The position numbers and the translations under genes were made by a program. A model generated the notes under the pieces. It had not been told where the DNA came from. It saw only the letters and a list, made by a program, of their open reading frames with translations, and did no database searches. A DNA stretch of 64,000 nt from Streptomyces calvus (GTDB taxonomy: Bacteria > Actinomycetota > Actinomycetes > Streptomycetales > Streptomycetaceae), in contig NZ_VCNP01000032.1 in NCBI RefSeq assembly GCF_006782915.1, forward strand, positions 178,267-242,266. The letters run 5' to 3'. Of the stretch, positions 34,685-48,460 are shown piece by piece. Each line of letters opens with the position of its first letter. Within the stretch, counting starts at the first letter, position 1.

Positions 34685-35923
34685 GTGATCGCGAACGTAT
34701 CGGCGCACCGGCGGGCGAACGCCTTCGCCCAGGCCCTGGAGGAACAGTCCGACCGGGGCACGGCGGCCGAGCAGTCCGAAGGAACGGCACCGGCCCCGGC
34801 CGCCGCGGAGACCGAGCGGGACAAGCTGCTCTCGCTGGCCTCCGACCTCGGCGCGCTGCCCAAGCCGGAACTGGATCCCGAGGTCAAGGTCGTCCAGCGG
34901 GCCCAACTGGTGGCCGCGTTCGAGGCCATGCTCCAGGAGGGCACCGCAGCGGGCGAGGCGATGGATCAGGCCGTACCCGAACAGCGCTCGCGCCGGGCCC
35001 GCGGCGCGCACCGCGCGACCCGCCTGAGCAAACTCCGGCCGCGCTCACGGCTGGCCAAAGGGCTCACCGCGGGCGGACTCACCGTCGGAGTCGCCGCCGG
35101 CGCCCTCGGCGGAGTCGCCGCCGCCAGCACCGACGCACTGCCCGGCGACTCCCTCTACGGCCTCAAGCGCGGCATCGAGGACGTCAAACTCGGCCTCGCC
35201 GACGGCAACGACGAGCGGGGCCGGGTCTACCTCGACAACGCCTCCACCCGCCTCAACGAAGCCCGCCGGCTGATGGAGCGCGGACGCAGCGGCCCCCTCG
35301 ACCACGAGTCCCTCCACGAGGTCCGCCGCGCCCTGTCCGGGATGCGGCACGACGCCTCCGAGGGCCACCGCCTGCTGCGCCAGGCGTACGAGCGCGACCC
35401 CGACTCCCTCGGCCCCATCCAGGCGCTGTCGTCCTTCTCCCACGCACACCGCCAGACCTGGGGCTCCCTGCGCGACAGCCTGCCCGTGCAGCTCGGCGAC
35501 GTGAGCGAGCAGGTCTCGTCGGTGTTCGACGCCATAGACGAAGACGTCGCCCCGCTGCAGTCCCTGCTCCCCCAGCCCCCGGCCCGCGACGGCGACGACG
35601 GCACCGGCGGCAGCGGCGCCGAATCCGCGCCCGGAAACCCGTCCGCCACCGACCCCGCCCAGTCCCCCGGCACCGGCCACTCCGGCGAGAGCAGCACCAG
35701 CAGCAGCGGACCGTCCGGCTCCGCCGACCCGGACCAGGCGGACGACGGCCTGCTCGGCGGCAACACCGGCGGCCTGCTCAACCCGCCTGAGGAGGACGGC
35801 ACCCACACCTCGCCGCCACCCTCCGGCGCCGTCACCCAGCCCCCCGCGCCCGACGTCACCCTCCCGCCGCTCCTGCCCGGACTGCTCCCGGGTCTCGGCA
35901 TCGACGGCGAGGAAGAGGAGTAG
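34685..35923 (+). CDS. rsbN: Membrane anti-sigma factor RsbN
   Basis: Specific anti-sigma factor for BldN. The 412-residue protein has a cytoplasmic N-terminal part (about 1-120) that binds the sigma factor, a basic juxtamembrane stretch (RLSKLRPRSRLAKG), one membrane helix (about 126-148, LTAGGLTVGVAAGALGGVAAAS), then a DUF5667-type extracytoplasmic domain (ALPGDSLYGLKRGIEDVKLGLADGNDERGRVYLDNASTRLNEARRLM) and a Pro/Ser/Asp-rich C-terminus. The start is GTG 34685 with AGGAGG eight bases upstream; the in-frame GTG at 34676 overlaps that site and is rejected. Confidence 0.94.
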   Translation: MIANVSAHRRANAFAQALEEQSDRGTAAEQSEGTAPAPAAAETERDKLLSLASDLGALPKPELDPEVKVVQRAQLVAAFEAMLQEGTAAGEAMDQAVPEQRSRRARGAHRATRLSKLRPRSRLAKGLTAGGLTVGVAAGALGGVAAASTDALPGDSLYGLKRGIEDVKLGLADGNDERGRVYLDNASTRLNEARRLMERGRSGPLDHESLHEVRRALSGMRHDASEGHRLLRQAYERDPDSLGPIQALSSFSHAHRQTWGSLRDSLPVQLGDVSEQVSSVFDAIDEDVAPLQSLLPQPPARDGDDGTGGSGAESAPGNPSATDPAQSPGTGHSGESSTSSSGPSGSADPDQADDGLLGGNTGGLLNPPEEDGTHTSPPPSGAVTQPPAPDVTLPPLLPGLLPGLGIDGEEEE

Positions 35924-35953
35924 GACGCGAGGACCGGCAAAGCGACAAGAACC

Positions 35954-35986
35954 TGTGGGCGCCCCTCGGCGAAAGGGGCGCCCACA
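35954..35986. terminator. Terminator between rsbN and acyltransferase gene
   Basis: A perfect 13-bp stem (35954-35966 with 35974-35986) and 7-base loop lie 30 bp after the rsbN stop. The convergent acyltransferase gene ends at 36075, so it may serve both. Confidence 0.85.
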
Positions 35987-36007
35987 GCCTCGCCGGACAC
36001 TGGCCGC

Positions 36008-36075
36008 CAGTCACCAGTCACCAGCGCTGGTCGCCGGTCACCAGCGCTGGTAGCTGGTAGCTGGTCGCTGGTCGC
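36008..36075. repeat. Cluster of CCAGCGCTGG / CTGGTCGC repeats
   Basis: Short direct and inverted units: AGTCACC twice, the palindrome CCAGCGCTGG at 36021 and 36041, then TAGCTGG and TCGCTGG in tandem up to the acyltransferase stop codon. The paired palindromes can form hairpins. Confidence 0.8.
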
Positions 36076-37175
36076 TAGAAGAACACCGACCGCCGCTGGA
36101 CCAGCAGCTTGTACAACGTGTGCTGGATCTGCTCCCTGACCTGGTCGGTCAGGTTGAACATCAGCATCGGGTCCTCCGCCGCCTCCGGCGGATAGCCGTC
36201 CGTCGGGATCGGCTCACCGAACTGGATCGTCCACTTCGTCGGCAGCGGAACCGCCCCCAGCGGCCCCAGCCACGGAAACGTCGGCGTCAACGGGAAGTAC
36301 GGAAAGCCCAGCAGCCGCGCCAGCGTCTTCGCGTTGCCGATCATCGGGTAGATCTCCTCGGCCCCGACGATCGAACACGGAATGATCGGCGCCCGCTGCC
36401 GCAGCGCCGTGGACACGAACCCGCCCCGCCCGAACCGCTGCAGCTTGTACCGCTCGCCGAACGGCTTCCCGATGCCCTTGAACCCCTCCGGCATCACCCC
36501 GACCAGCTCACCCTGACCGAGGAGACGCTCGGCGTCCTCCGCGCAGGCCAGGGTGTGCCCGAGCTTGCGGGCCAGCTCGTTGACGACCGGCAGCATGAAC
36601 ACCAGGTCCGCCGCGAGCAGCCGCAGATGACGCCCGGCCGGATGATGGTCGTGGACCGCCACCTGCATCATCAGGCCGTCCACCGGCACCGTCCCCGAAT
36701 GGTTGGCGACGATCAGCGCCCCGCCCTCCGACGGGATGTTCTCCATGCCCTTCACCTCGACCCGGAAGTACTTCTCGTACACCGGCCGCAGCAGGGACAT
36801 CAGGACCTGGTCGGTGAGTTCCTCGTCGTAGCCGAAGTCGTCGACCTCGTAGTCGCCGGTGAGCCGGCGGCGCAGAAACGCCAGACCGCTCGCGACCCGC
36901 CGCTCCAGCGTGCCGTCACCGGAACCGGCACCGCCACCGGAGCCCTCGCCGGGCCCGTCACCGGCCCGTTCCCGCGGCTGTTCCGCCGCGGCGGTCACCG
37001 GCTCGTCCTCCCGCGCGGACGCCACACCCGGCAGCGGCTGGACGTCCCCCACCGCCGCGGGCTGCGCGCCGCCCTGCCGCCGGCCCCCCGCACCCCGGCG
37101 GCGCGCCGGGCGCTGCGCGGCACCGCCGCGGGAGCGGTGGTCGTCGTCGAACGGAATGACCTTGGCGTCCGCCAT
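36075..37175 (-). CDS. Lysophospholipid acyltransferase (PlsC-like)
   Basis: Acyltransferase of 366 residues. The N-terminal 100 residues are Arg/Gly/Pro-rich and disordered. The catalytic domain has VANHSGTVPVDG, where His and Asp are six residues apart as in the DGAT-like subgroup, not the HX4D of classical PlsC. It is followed by GELVGVMPEGFKGIGKPFGERYKLQRFGRGGFV, the substrate-phosphate-binding block, and PIIPCSIVGAEE. It probably acylates glycerolipids at the membrane. It starts 14 bp after the epimerase stop, so the two genes form an operon. Confidence 0.87.
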   Translation of the reverse strand: MADAKVIPFDDDHRSRGGAAQRPARRRGAGGRRQGGAQPAAVGDVQPLPGVASAREDEPVTAAAEQPRERAGDGPGEGSGGGAGSGDGTLERRVASGLAFLRRRLTGDYEVDDFGYDEELTDQVLMSLLRPVYEKYFRVEVKGMENIPSEGGALIVANHSGTVPVDGLMMQVAVHDHHPAGRHLRLLAADLVFMLPVVNELARKLGHTLACAEDAERLLGQGELVGVMPEGFKGIGKPFGERYKLQRFGRGGFVSTALRQRAPIIPCSIVGAEEIYPMIGNAKTLARLLGFPYFPLTPTFPWLGPLGAVPLPTKWTIQFGEPIPTDGYPPEAAEDPMLMFNLTDQVREQIQHTLYKLLVQRRSVFF

Positions 37176-37189
37176 CGTTGCTGCGCTCC

Positions 37190-38248
37190 TCAGTTGGCGC
37201 TGTGCGTCGGGTGACCGCTGCCCGGCAGGGGCAGCGCGGCGAGCCGGTCGACGGCCCTCTCGAGGGTCTCCGGCGGAAGCAGCCCGGGACCACGACTGCG
37301 CACGAACTCCGCAAACGTTTCGGCAGTCGTGTACTTCGGGGTGAAACCCAGCGTCTCCCGCATCTGGTCCGTCGCCACCACCCGCCCGTGAGTGAGCAGC
37401 CGGATCTGCTCGGGCGAGAAGTCCGTCATCCCCAGCGTACGCACCACCGACCCCGCCCAGGTGACCGCGGGAAGCAGCAGCGGCACGGTGGGCCGGCCGA
37501 GCCGCCGCGAGCACTGGGAGAGCAGCAGCACACCGTCGCCCGCGATGTTGAAGGTGCCGCTGTTGAGCGTGCCGCGCCGCGGCTCGTGCGAGCCGATCCG
37601 CAGCACCTCGACCACGTCGTCCTCGTGCACGAACTGCAGCCGCGGGTCGTAGCCGAACACGGTCGGCAGCACCGGCAGCGCGAAGTACGAGGCGAGCGGG
37701 CTGTCCGCCGCCGGGCCCAGGATGTTGGCGAACCGCAGCACGCACACCGCGACGTCCGGGCGGCGCCGCGCGAACCCGCGCACATAGCCCTCTACCTCCA
37801 CCGTGTCCTTCGCGAAGCCGCCGCTGGGCAGGGACTTGGGCGGCGTCGTCTCGGTGAACACCGCGGGGTCACGGGGCGCGGAACCGTAGACGTTCGTACT
37901 GGACTTGACGACCAGCCGTCTGATGTTCGGGGACTTCTGGCAGGCACCCAGCAGCTGCATGGTGCCGATGACGTTGGTCTCCTTGAGCGCGGCCCGGCTG
38001 CCGCTGCCGAGCGGCGTCCCGGTGACGTCGAGGTGGACGACGGTGTCGGCGCCGGACTCGGCGAGCACGCGGGCGATGGTGGGCTGACGGATGTCCGCCT
38101 GGACGAAGTCCGCGCCGCCCAGGTGGTGCTCGGGCGGGACCGCGTCCACGGCGACCACCCGGTCCACCTCGGGATCACGCTGGATCCGCCGGACGAAGCG
38201 GCCTCCCAGCTGACGGGCCACTCCGGTCACGAGCACGACCTTTCCCAA
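37190..38248 (-). CDS. NAD-dependent epimerase/dehydratase
   Basis: Extended SDR of 352 residues. The NAD-binding start is KVVLVTGVARQLGGRFVRRIQRD, with DIRQPTIARVLAESGADTVVHLDVTGT. The SDR active site is degenerate (KSSTNVYGSAPRDPAVFTE; the YxxxK pair is not clear), so it may bind NAD without classical epimerase activity. The start appears to be TTG 38248 with AAGGAAGG eight bases upstream; no ATG or GTG with a ribosome site fits better. It is conserved next to the acyltransferase in Streptomyces and probably co-transcribed with it. Substrate unknown. Confidence 0.83.
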   Translation of the reverse strand: MGKVVLVTGVARQLGGRFVRRIQRDPEVDRVVAVDAVPPEHHLGGADFVQADIRQPTIARVLAESGADTVVHLDVTGTPLGSGSRAALKETNVIGTMQLLGACQKSPNIRRLVVKSSTNVYGSAPRDPAVFTETTPPKSLPSGGFAKDTVEVEGYVRGFARRRPDVAVCVLRFANILGPAADSPLASYFALPVLPTVFGYDPRLQFVHEDDVVEVLRIGSHEPRRGTLNSGTFNIAGDGVLLLSQCSRRLGRPTVPLLLPAVTWAGSVVRTLGMTDFSPEQIRLLTHGRVVATDQMRETLGFTPKYTTAETFAEFVRSRGPGLLPPETLERAVDRLAALPLPGSGHPTHSAN

Positions 38249-38483
38249 GATCAGCGCCTTCCTTCTCGCCCTCGTCCCGACGGCCAACCTATCGGTTCAC
38301 CGTCGCTCTGTGACATCCACCCGCTGCGGGAAGTGACGACCGTGCCGCGTTGGCGCGCATCACCGACCGACGGTGGCCCCTCCACGCGAGTCACCCCGCG
38401 CGCCGCCCGCACACCCCGAACACGGCAGTGGCCCCCCACCGGAATGCGGTGGGGGGCCACTGGACACGCTCTCGCGCTGTCGC

Positions 38484-38582
38484 TTACTTCTTGTTGCGAC
38501 GCTGGACGCGCGTGCGCTTGAGCAGCTTGCGGTGCTTCTTCTTGGCCATCCGCTTGCGCCGCTTCTTGATAACAGAGCCCAC
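38484..38582 (-). CDS. Small ribosomal protein bS22 (AURKAIP1/COX24 type)
   Basis: A 32-residue, extremely basic peptide: [16 protein letters not shown], then [16 protein letters not shown]. It is nearly identical to the bS22 protein found in mycobacterial 70S structures and belongs to the AURKAIP1/COX24 domain family. It starts at GTG (complement of 38580-38582) and ends TAA. It should bind 16S rRNA near the decoding region. It stands alone between the epimerase and bdtA genes. It is easily missed because of its length. Confidence 0.9.
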   Translation of the reverse strand: MGSVIKKRRKRMAKKKHRKLLKRTRVQRRNKK

Positions 38583-38736
38583 GACTACCCTCGCTCACTT
38601 CTCATCACTCGGTGTTTGGGCGCCATGGGCCCACACGACCTACGAGGGGCTAGCCTACCCGCCCGAGCGCTGAGGTCGTAATCGAGGTGCCCGGGGAGGC
38701 CCATGAGTGCCCTGTACGGGTCTCCCCGGGCCGCCG

Positions 38737-38949
38737 TCAGGCGGTTTCCACCCCCACATAGCTCTCGCGGAGGTACTCGTGAACCGCTTGCTCCGGGACG
38801 CGGAAGGACCGCCCCACCCGGATCGCGGGCAGATGACCGCTGTGCACCAGGCGGTACACGGTCATCTTCGACACTCGCATCACCGAGGCGACTTCCGCCA
38901 CGGTAAGGAACTGAACCTCGTTCAGAGGCCTCTCGCCAGCTGCAGCCAT
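38737..38949 (-). CDS. bdtA: BldC/MerR-like small DNA-binding protein BdtA
   Basis: The 70-residue protein is a single winged-helix of the excisionase/BldC type: NEVQFLTVAEVASVMRVSKMTVYRLVHSGHLPAIRVGRSFRVPEQAVHEYLRESYV. The start ATG has AGGTG upstream. In S. coelicolor the gene at this position, next to the bldN locus, has been called bdtA (BldD target A); its function is not well known. By likeness to BldC it could bind direct repeats cooperatively. The symbol rests on position and type. Confidence 0.8.
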   Translation of the reverse strand: MAAAGERPLNEVQFLTVAEVASVMRVSKMTVYRLVHSGHLPAIRVGRSFRVPEQAVHEYLRESYVGVETA

Positions 38950-38998
38950 GACACACCTGAACCTTCCGCACTCGACGGCCACCGGCTTCCCCTTCCGG

Positions 38999-39011
38999 TG
39001 ACTCTTCGTCG
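38999..39011. promoter_or_regulatory. Possible BldD site upstream of bdtA
   Basis: TGACTCTTCGTCG fits the reported BldD pattern TNAC-N5-GTNA at 5 of its 6 defined bases, about 50 bp upstream of the bdtA start. BldD control of this gene is established in S. coelicolor; this exact site is inference. Confidence 0.35.
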
Positions 39012-39078
39012 CTGCGTGCTCACTCCCCAATGTAGGGGCGGGTGATGCGAGTGGGGAAGAGGTGCACCCATCAACGGC

Positions 39079-39894
39079 CTACCGTGACAGACACGCTCGA
39101 TTGAGTACGTAGCGGGTCAGCGGCAGGTAGTCACCGGCCCGCACCCCGTCGTCAAGCGGAACGACGACGGACACCGCGCCCTCGGCCTGGCCGACAAACG
39201 GGGCGGGGTCGTTCACATCGGCCGGCCCGACCGCCTCGAACCCCAGCTGACCTGCACCGCAGAGCCAGCCGTGGTCTCCGATCACCAGCCCGGGAAGCGG
39301 CCCGCCGGCCTCGGCCGCGGCGGTGAGCGCGACCCGAACCGGCAGCGGGGAGTGCGTGTGTGCGCCGGGCTCACCACCGGAGCGTTCCGGCCCGGCATCC
39401 CGGACGAGGCCGACCCCCCGTACGTAGTCGAGGTTGTACGTGCGTAGACCGAACCGGGTCGTTATGTCGACACAGCGACCATGCGCCGGGGTGAGTACGG
39501 CACATCCCGCCGCCGACAAGGCGTCTGCCAGCGCGGCGTAGAAACCGAGCAGCCGGTGCGGGTGACCGGTGCCGAGGAGGACCGGCACCCGACGCCGGGC
39601 GGCACTCGCCAGCCGCTCCGCACAGGCGTCCAGCGCAGCCAGGGTCCGCTCGGGGTCGATCACATCATGGCCGGAGACATGCCCAGGGTCGGCCGAAACT
39701 CCGCACCTGTCCGCCATCAAAGCGATCAACTTACGCTCTCCCCATACCCATTCGGGGTCCAGCCCGATCAGGACGCGGGGGTCCCGGGCGGCGAACAGCC
39801 GGTAGCTGCGCAGGCTCTCCTCCCGGGTGGTGCCCACGACCCCGGCGAGCCGGGCGGTCAGGAGATGCGCGCGGAGGGCGGCGGTGGTCAGCAC
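39079..39894 (-). CDS. Conserved phosphatase-like protein
   Basis: Protein of 271 residues of a Streptomyces family annotated as phosphatase. Conserved stretches include LRSYRLFAARDPRVLIGLDPEWVWGERKLIALMADRCGVS, VPVLLGTGHPHRLLGFYAALADALSAAGC and LPGLVIGDHGWLCGAGQLGFEAVGPADVNDPAPFVGQAEG. The GDHGW and DVND segments may hold metal or catalytic residues. The GTG at 39894 (MLTTAALRAHLL) fits family N-termini, although no good ribosome site is seen. The locus order after bdtA is conserved. Function is not experimentally clear to me. Confidence 0.78.
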   Translation of the reverse strand: MLTTAALRAHLLTARLAGVVGTTREESLRSYRLFAARDPRVLIGLDPEWVWGERKLIALMADRCGVSADPGHVSGHDVIDPERTLAALDACAERLASAARRRVPVLLGTGHPHRLLGFYAALADALSAAGCAVLTPAHGRCVDITTRFGLRTYNLDYVRGVGLVRDAGPERSGGEPGAHTHSPLPVRVALTAAAEAGGPLPGLVIGDHGWLCGAGQLGFEAVGPADVNDPAPFVGQAEGAVSVVVPLDDGVRAGDYLPLTRYVLNRACLSR

Positions 39895-40050
39895 GGAAGC
39901 GATGGTGACGCGACGACGGGCCGGGCCACCGCCGGAACGGGGAACTACCGCACAGTCGGCGTAACAACCGCACACGCGGCCCCACCAGCACCCGGCCCCA
40001 CAGGCACACAGACGGCCCACCCGCGCCCGCGCCCGCCAGCCGTCCACCGT

Positions 40051-40092
40051 CAGCCGTCAGCCGTCAGCCGTCAGCCGTCAGCCGTCAGCCGT
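40051..40092. repeat. Heptamer tandem repeat CAGCCGT
   Basis: Six perfect 7-bp units with partial units on both sides, lying between the phosphatase-like gene and acuC. Likely a slippage-prone microsatellite. Confidence 0.9.
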
Positions 40093-40150
40093 CAGCGGTA
40101 CAGGCTGCCCACCCGCTCCCGTGGACCGTACGGACAGCCCCGTCGCGCGG

Positions 40151-41323
40151 CTACGGCAGCAGTCCCCGCTGCGGGAACACCGCGCGCCGGGTCGCGAGGA
40201 TCGCCTGGTCCAGCCGGTCCGCCGGGTCGTAGCCCTCGTCCCAGGCGGCCCAGGACACCGGCCACCGTCCGTCGGTCATCCGCCGCGGCGCCGGCTGCCG
40301 GGTCCGGGCGTAGACCTCCTGTCGCCAGCCCTCCGGGATCATCGTCGTGGGCTCCACCGGCCGCTCGGCCGCGATGCCGACGAGGTGGGTCCAGGACCGC
40401 GGGACGACCTCCACCACCGCGTAACCCCCGCCGCCCAGCGCGACCCACCGCCCGTCGGCGTGCGCGTGCGCCAGTTCGTGACAGGCCACCTGCACCGCCC
40501 GCTGCGCGTCCAGCGACACGGCCAGGTGCGCCAGCGGGTCCTCGAAGTGGGTGTCGGCGCCGTGCTGCGTCACCAGCACCTGGGGCCGGAAGTCCGCGAT
40601 CAGCTCCGGTACGACGGAGTGGAACGCCCGCAGCCATCCGGCGTCCCCGGTCCCGGCCGGCAGGGCCACGTTGACCGCGCCGCCCTCCGCGCCGGGCGCG
40701 CCCGTCTCCTCCGGCCAGCCGGTCTGCGGGAACAGGGTGCGCGGATGCTCGTGCAGCGAGATCGTCAGCACCCGCGGGTCCTCCCAGAACGCCGCCTGCA
40801 CCCCGTCCCCGTGGTGCACGTCGACGTCGATGTACGCGACCCGCTCGGCACCGAGCTCCAGCAGCCGGGCGATGGCCAGCGACGCGTCGTTGTACACGCA
40901 GAACCCGGAGGCGGCGCCCGGCATCGCGTGGTGCAGCCCGCCCGCGAAGTTCACGGCGTGCAGCGCGTCCCCCCGCCACACGGCCTCCGCCGCGCCCACC
41001 GACTGCCCGGCGATCAGCGCGGACACCTCGTGCATCCCGGCGAACGCCGGATCGTCCACCGTCCCCAGGCCGTACGACTGGTCCGCGGCCGCCGGGTCCG
41101 CCGAGGCGGCCTTCACCGCCTCGATGTAGTCCTCCCGGTGGACGAGCCGCAGCGTCGACTCGCCGGCCGCCTTCGCGGCGACCACCTCCACCTCGCGGTC
41201 GAGCCCGAGGGCACCGACCAGACTCCGGGTCAGGGCGAGCCGGACCGGGTCCATGGGATGGTCCCGGCCGAAGTCATAGCCCGTTACTGCCTCGTCCCAC
41301 ATCAGCTGTGCGCGGCCGCTCAT
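40151..41323 (-). CDS. acuC: Histone deacetylase family protein AcuC
   Basis: Zinc amidohydrolase of 390 residues in the arginase/deacetylase superfamily. The active site has the tandem His motif NFAGGLHHAMPGAASGFCVYNDASLAIA, and the zinc-binding DVDVHHGDGVQAAFW (Asp-x-His), with a further Asp in QHGADTHFEDPLAHL and the Tyr in LGGGGYAV. AcuC-type enzymes remove acetyl groups from lysines, for example on acetyl-CoA synthetase. The start is uncertain: ATG 41323 (MSGRAQLMWDE) was chosen. It overlaps the upstream MFS gene by 50 bp, so the two are translated as a coupled pair. Confidence 0.93.
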   Translation of the reverse strand: MSGRAQLMWDEAVTGYDFGRDHPMDPVRLALTRSLVGALGLDREVEVVAAKAAGESTLRLVHREDYIEAVKAASADPAAADQSYGLGTVDDPAFAGMHEVSALIAGQSVGAAEAVWRGDALHAVNFAGGLHHAMPGAASGFCVYNDASLAIARLLELGAERVAYIDVDVHHGDGVQAAFWEDPRVLTISLHEHPRTLFPQTGWPEETGAPGAEGGAVNVALPAGTGDAGWLRAFHSVVPELIADFRPQVLVTQHGADTHFEDPLAHLAVSLDAQRAVQVACHELAHAHADGRWVALGGGGYAVVEVVPRSWTHLVGIAAERPVEPTTMIPEGWRQEVYARTRQPAPRRMTDGRWPVSWAAWDEGYDPADRLDQAILATRRAVFPQRGLLP

Positions 41324-42530
41324 GAACGCCACCGTATCGGTCCGGTTCACTCTCGAACGACCTGGCGTACACGAGCGTCACCAGCACCAACACCATGGGC
41401 ACGAGCATGGCCCCGCGGTAGCTCCAGGCGTCGCCGAGCGCCCCGACCAACGGCGAACCGACCAGGAAGCCCACATAGTTGAAGACGTTCAGCCGCGCCA
41501 CGGCCGCCTCCGCAGCGCCGGGCCGGCCGCTGTCGTGGGCCCGTCGTCCGGCCGCCGCGAAGGTCTGCGGCACCAGCACGCACAGCCCGAGGCCCAGCAG
41601 CGTGAACCCCAGCATCCCCACCCACGCGCCGGGCGCCCCGGCCACCACCGCGAACCCCGCCGCCGCGACCACCGACCCGGCCCGCACCACCGCCACGGCC
41701 CCGAACCGCCGCACCGCGCCGTCCCCGACCGCCCGCCCCACCAGCGTGGTGACCATGTACACGTTGTAGGGGACGGTCGCCAGCTGCTCCGAACTGCCCA
41801 GCACGTCCTGGAGGTACTTCGCGCTCCAGTTGGACACCGTCGAGTCCCCGATGTACGCCACCGTCATCACCAGGCACAGCGGCAGCAGCCACCCGACGGC
41901 ACCGCCCCTCTCACCCGCCCGCCCGGCCCCTTCCGCGCCGGTGCTCTTGCCGCCGTCCACCGCCGTCGCCCCGTCCCCGTCGACGTACCAGCGGCTCCCG
42001 ATCAGCGCGGCCGGCAGCAGCACCAGCACCACCGGCAGATACGACACCCACAGCGCCTGCTCCCAGCGCGCCCCCGCCCAGGCCAGCGACGCCCCGACGA
42101 TCCCGCCCAGGCTGTACGCGGCATGGAAACCAAGCATGATGCTGCGCCCGTACGCCCGTTGCAGGCTCACGCCGAGCATGTTCATCGACGCGTCCAGTGC
42201 TCCCACGGCCAGCCCGAACGCGGCCAGCGCCACGGCGAGGACGGCCATGTGCCGCCCGGCGCCGACGCCGAGCAGCGCCAGCAGCACCACCGGCTGCGAC
42301 CAGCGCAGCACCCGGCTCGGTGGGATCCGCCGCACCAGTCGCTCCGTCGTCACGCTGCCGATGCCGGCCAGCACGGGGACGGCGGCGAGGAACACGGGCA
42401 GCAGCGCGTCGGACACCCCGTACCGGTCCTGGACGGCCGGGATCCGCGTCACGAGCAGGGCGAAGGTGACGCCCTGCACGAGGAAGCCGAACGCCAGCGA
42501 GCCCCGGCCGCGCCGCAGCACATCGGTCAT
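41274..42530 (-). CDS. MFS transporter
   Basis: Major facilitator protein of 418 residues with about 12 membrane helices (for example LAFGFLVQGVTFALLVTRIPAVQDRYGV, AVLAVALAAFGLAVGALDASMNM, VGMLGFTLLGLGLCVLVPQTFAAAG). A soluble central loop (VDGDGATAVDGGKSTGAEGAGRAGERGG) separates the two six-helix halves. The DASMNMLGVSLQRAYGRSIMLGFHAAYSLGGIVGA block resembles the fucose/YbjJ-type group. Substrate unknown. The last 50 bp overlap the acuC start. Confidence 0.9.
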   Translation of the reverse strand: MTDVLRRGRGSLAFGFLVQGVTFALLVTRIPAVQDRYGVSDALLPVFLAAVPVLAGIGSVTTERLVRRIPPSRVLRWSQPVVLLALLGVGAGRHMAVLAVALAAFGLAVGALDASMNMLGVSLQRAYGRSIMLGFHAAYSLGGIVGASLAWAGARWEQALWVSYLPVVLVLLPAALIGSRWYVDGDGATAVDGGKSTGAEGAGRAGERGGAVGWLLPLCLVMTVAYIGDSTVSNWSAKYLQDVLGSSEQLATVPYNVYMVTTLVGRAVGDGAVRRFGAVAVVRAGSVVAAAGFAVVAGAPGAWVGMLGFTLLGLGLCVLVPQTFAAAGRRAHDSGRPGAAEAAVARLNVFNYVGFLVGSPLVGALGDAWSYRGAMLVPMVLVLVTLVYARSFESEPDRYGGVHERPRTADVGRGSNGL

Positions 42531-42590
42531 GGCGGCGAGCGTAGGGCTCGGGGGTACCGGTGGGTAGATCCGGTCAAAGCTGAATTGTGT

Positions 42591-43241
42591 TCAGTTCCCG
42601 GCGAGGAGTGTGGTCAACTCACGCATGTCGTCGAAGAGTCGTGTGGCCCCGTTGAGTCGCTCGGCGGGGGTCATGGCCGTGAACCCGTACACGTCCATGC
42701 CGGCGGCGACCGCCGCCTGCACGCCGAGCGGGCTGTCCTCGACGACCACGCACCGTTCCGGCGCCACGCCCATCCGCCGGGCCGCGTACAGGAACAGGTC
42801 CGGTGCTGGCTTGCCCCGTCCCACGTCCTGCGAGCTGAAGATCCGCCCGTCGTCGAACCACCGGTCGAGCCCTGTCGTCCGGTGTCCGACCCGGATCCGC
42901 TCATGGCTCCCCGACGACGCCACGCAGTACGGCACCTCGTCCGCGGCCAGTTTCCCGAGTACGTCCATGGCCCCGGCGACCGCCTTCAGCTCCCGCTCGA
43001 ACGCGGCGAAGACCCGGGCGTGGAACACATCGTCGAAGTCCGCCGGCAGCCGCCGCCCGGTCCGCTCCGCGACCAGGTCGTGCACGCGGTGCATTGCGGA
43101 GCCCATGTAGTCGCGAATCGAGTCGTCGTACGACGTCGGGTGGCCCAGCTCGGTGAGATAGGCGGCGAGGAGGCGATTCGAAATCGGTTCGCTGTCGACG
43201 AGCACTCCGTCGTTGTCGAAGATGACGAGGTCATAGCGCAT
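42591..43241 (-). CDS. HAD superfamily hydrolase (beta-phosphoglucomutase-like)
   Basis: Phosphohydrolase of 216 residues, HAD subfamily IA. Motif I FDNDGVLVDSEPISNRLL carries DND in place of DxD with the nucleophile Asp. Motif II is CVASSGSHERIRVG, motif III GRGKPAPDLFLYAARRMGVAPERCVVVEDSPLGVQAAVAAGMDVYGF. The all-alpha cap lies between residues about 15-85. Such enzymes dephosphorylate sugar phosphates or small metabolites. It is the last protein gene before the rrn operon, with about 20 bp to the rrn terminator. Confidence 0.92.
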   Translation of the reverse strand: MRYDLVIFDNDGVLVDSEPISNRLLAAYLTELGHPTSYDDSIRDYMGSAMHRVHDLVAERTGRRLPADFDDVFHARVFAAFERELKAVAGAMDVLGKLAADEVPYCVASSGSHERIRVGHRTTGLDRWFDDGRIFSSQDVGRGKPAPDLFLYAARRMGVAPERCVVVEDSPLGVQAAVAAGMDVYGFTAMTPAERLNGATRLFDDMRELTTLLAGN

Positions 43242-43259
43242 GCCTCGACCCTAAACGCA

Positions 43260-43292
43260 GAAAACCCCGCACCGGCCCGGTGCGGGGTTTTC
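43260..43292. terminator. Terminator of the rrn operon
   Basis: A strong stem with AAAACCCCGCACC (43261-43273) and its complement (43279-43291) around a 5-base loop lies 10 bp past the 5S 3' end. Its A/T flanks give a T tract in either direction, so it can also end the divergently approached HAD gene promoter side. Confidence 0.9.
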
Positions 43293-43301
43293 CACAAAAA
43301 A

Positions 43302-43421
43302 TGTTCGGCGGCGTCCTACTCTCCCACAGGGTCCCCCCTGCAGTACCATCGGCGCTGTAAGGCTTAGCTTCCGGGTTCGGAATGTAACCGGGCGTTTCCC
43401 CTACGCTATGACCACCGAAAC
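43302..43421 (-). rRNA. rrf: 5S ribosomal RNA
   Basis: 120 nt. On the minus strand it begins GTTTCGGTGGTCATAGCG and ends GACGCCGCCGAACA, both typical of Streptomyces 5S. The usual central CCCGAACCCGGAAGCTAAGCC block (loop region) is present. Confidence 0.97.
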
Positions 43422-43504
43422 ACTATGAAACTGACAACCGCACCATGTGTGGCACATGGGGTTGTTCGTGGTTTCAGAACCAACACAGTGGACGCGAGCA
43501 ACTG

Positions 43505-48460
<4,956 letters not shown>

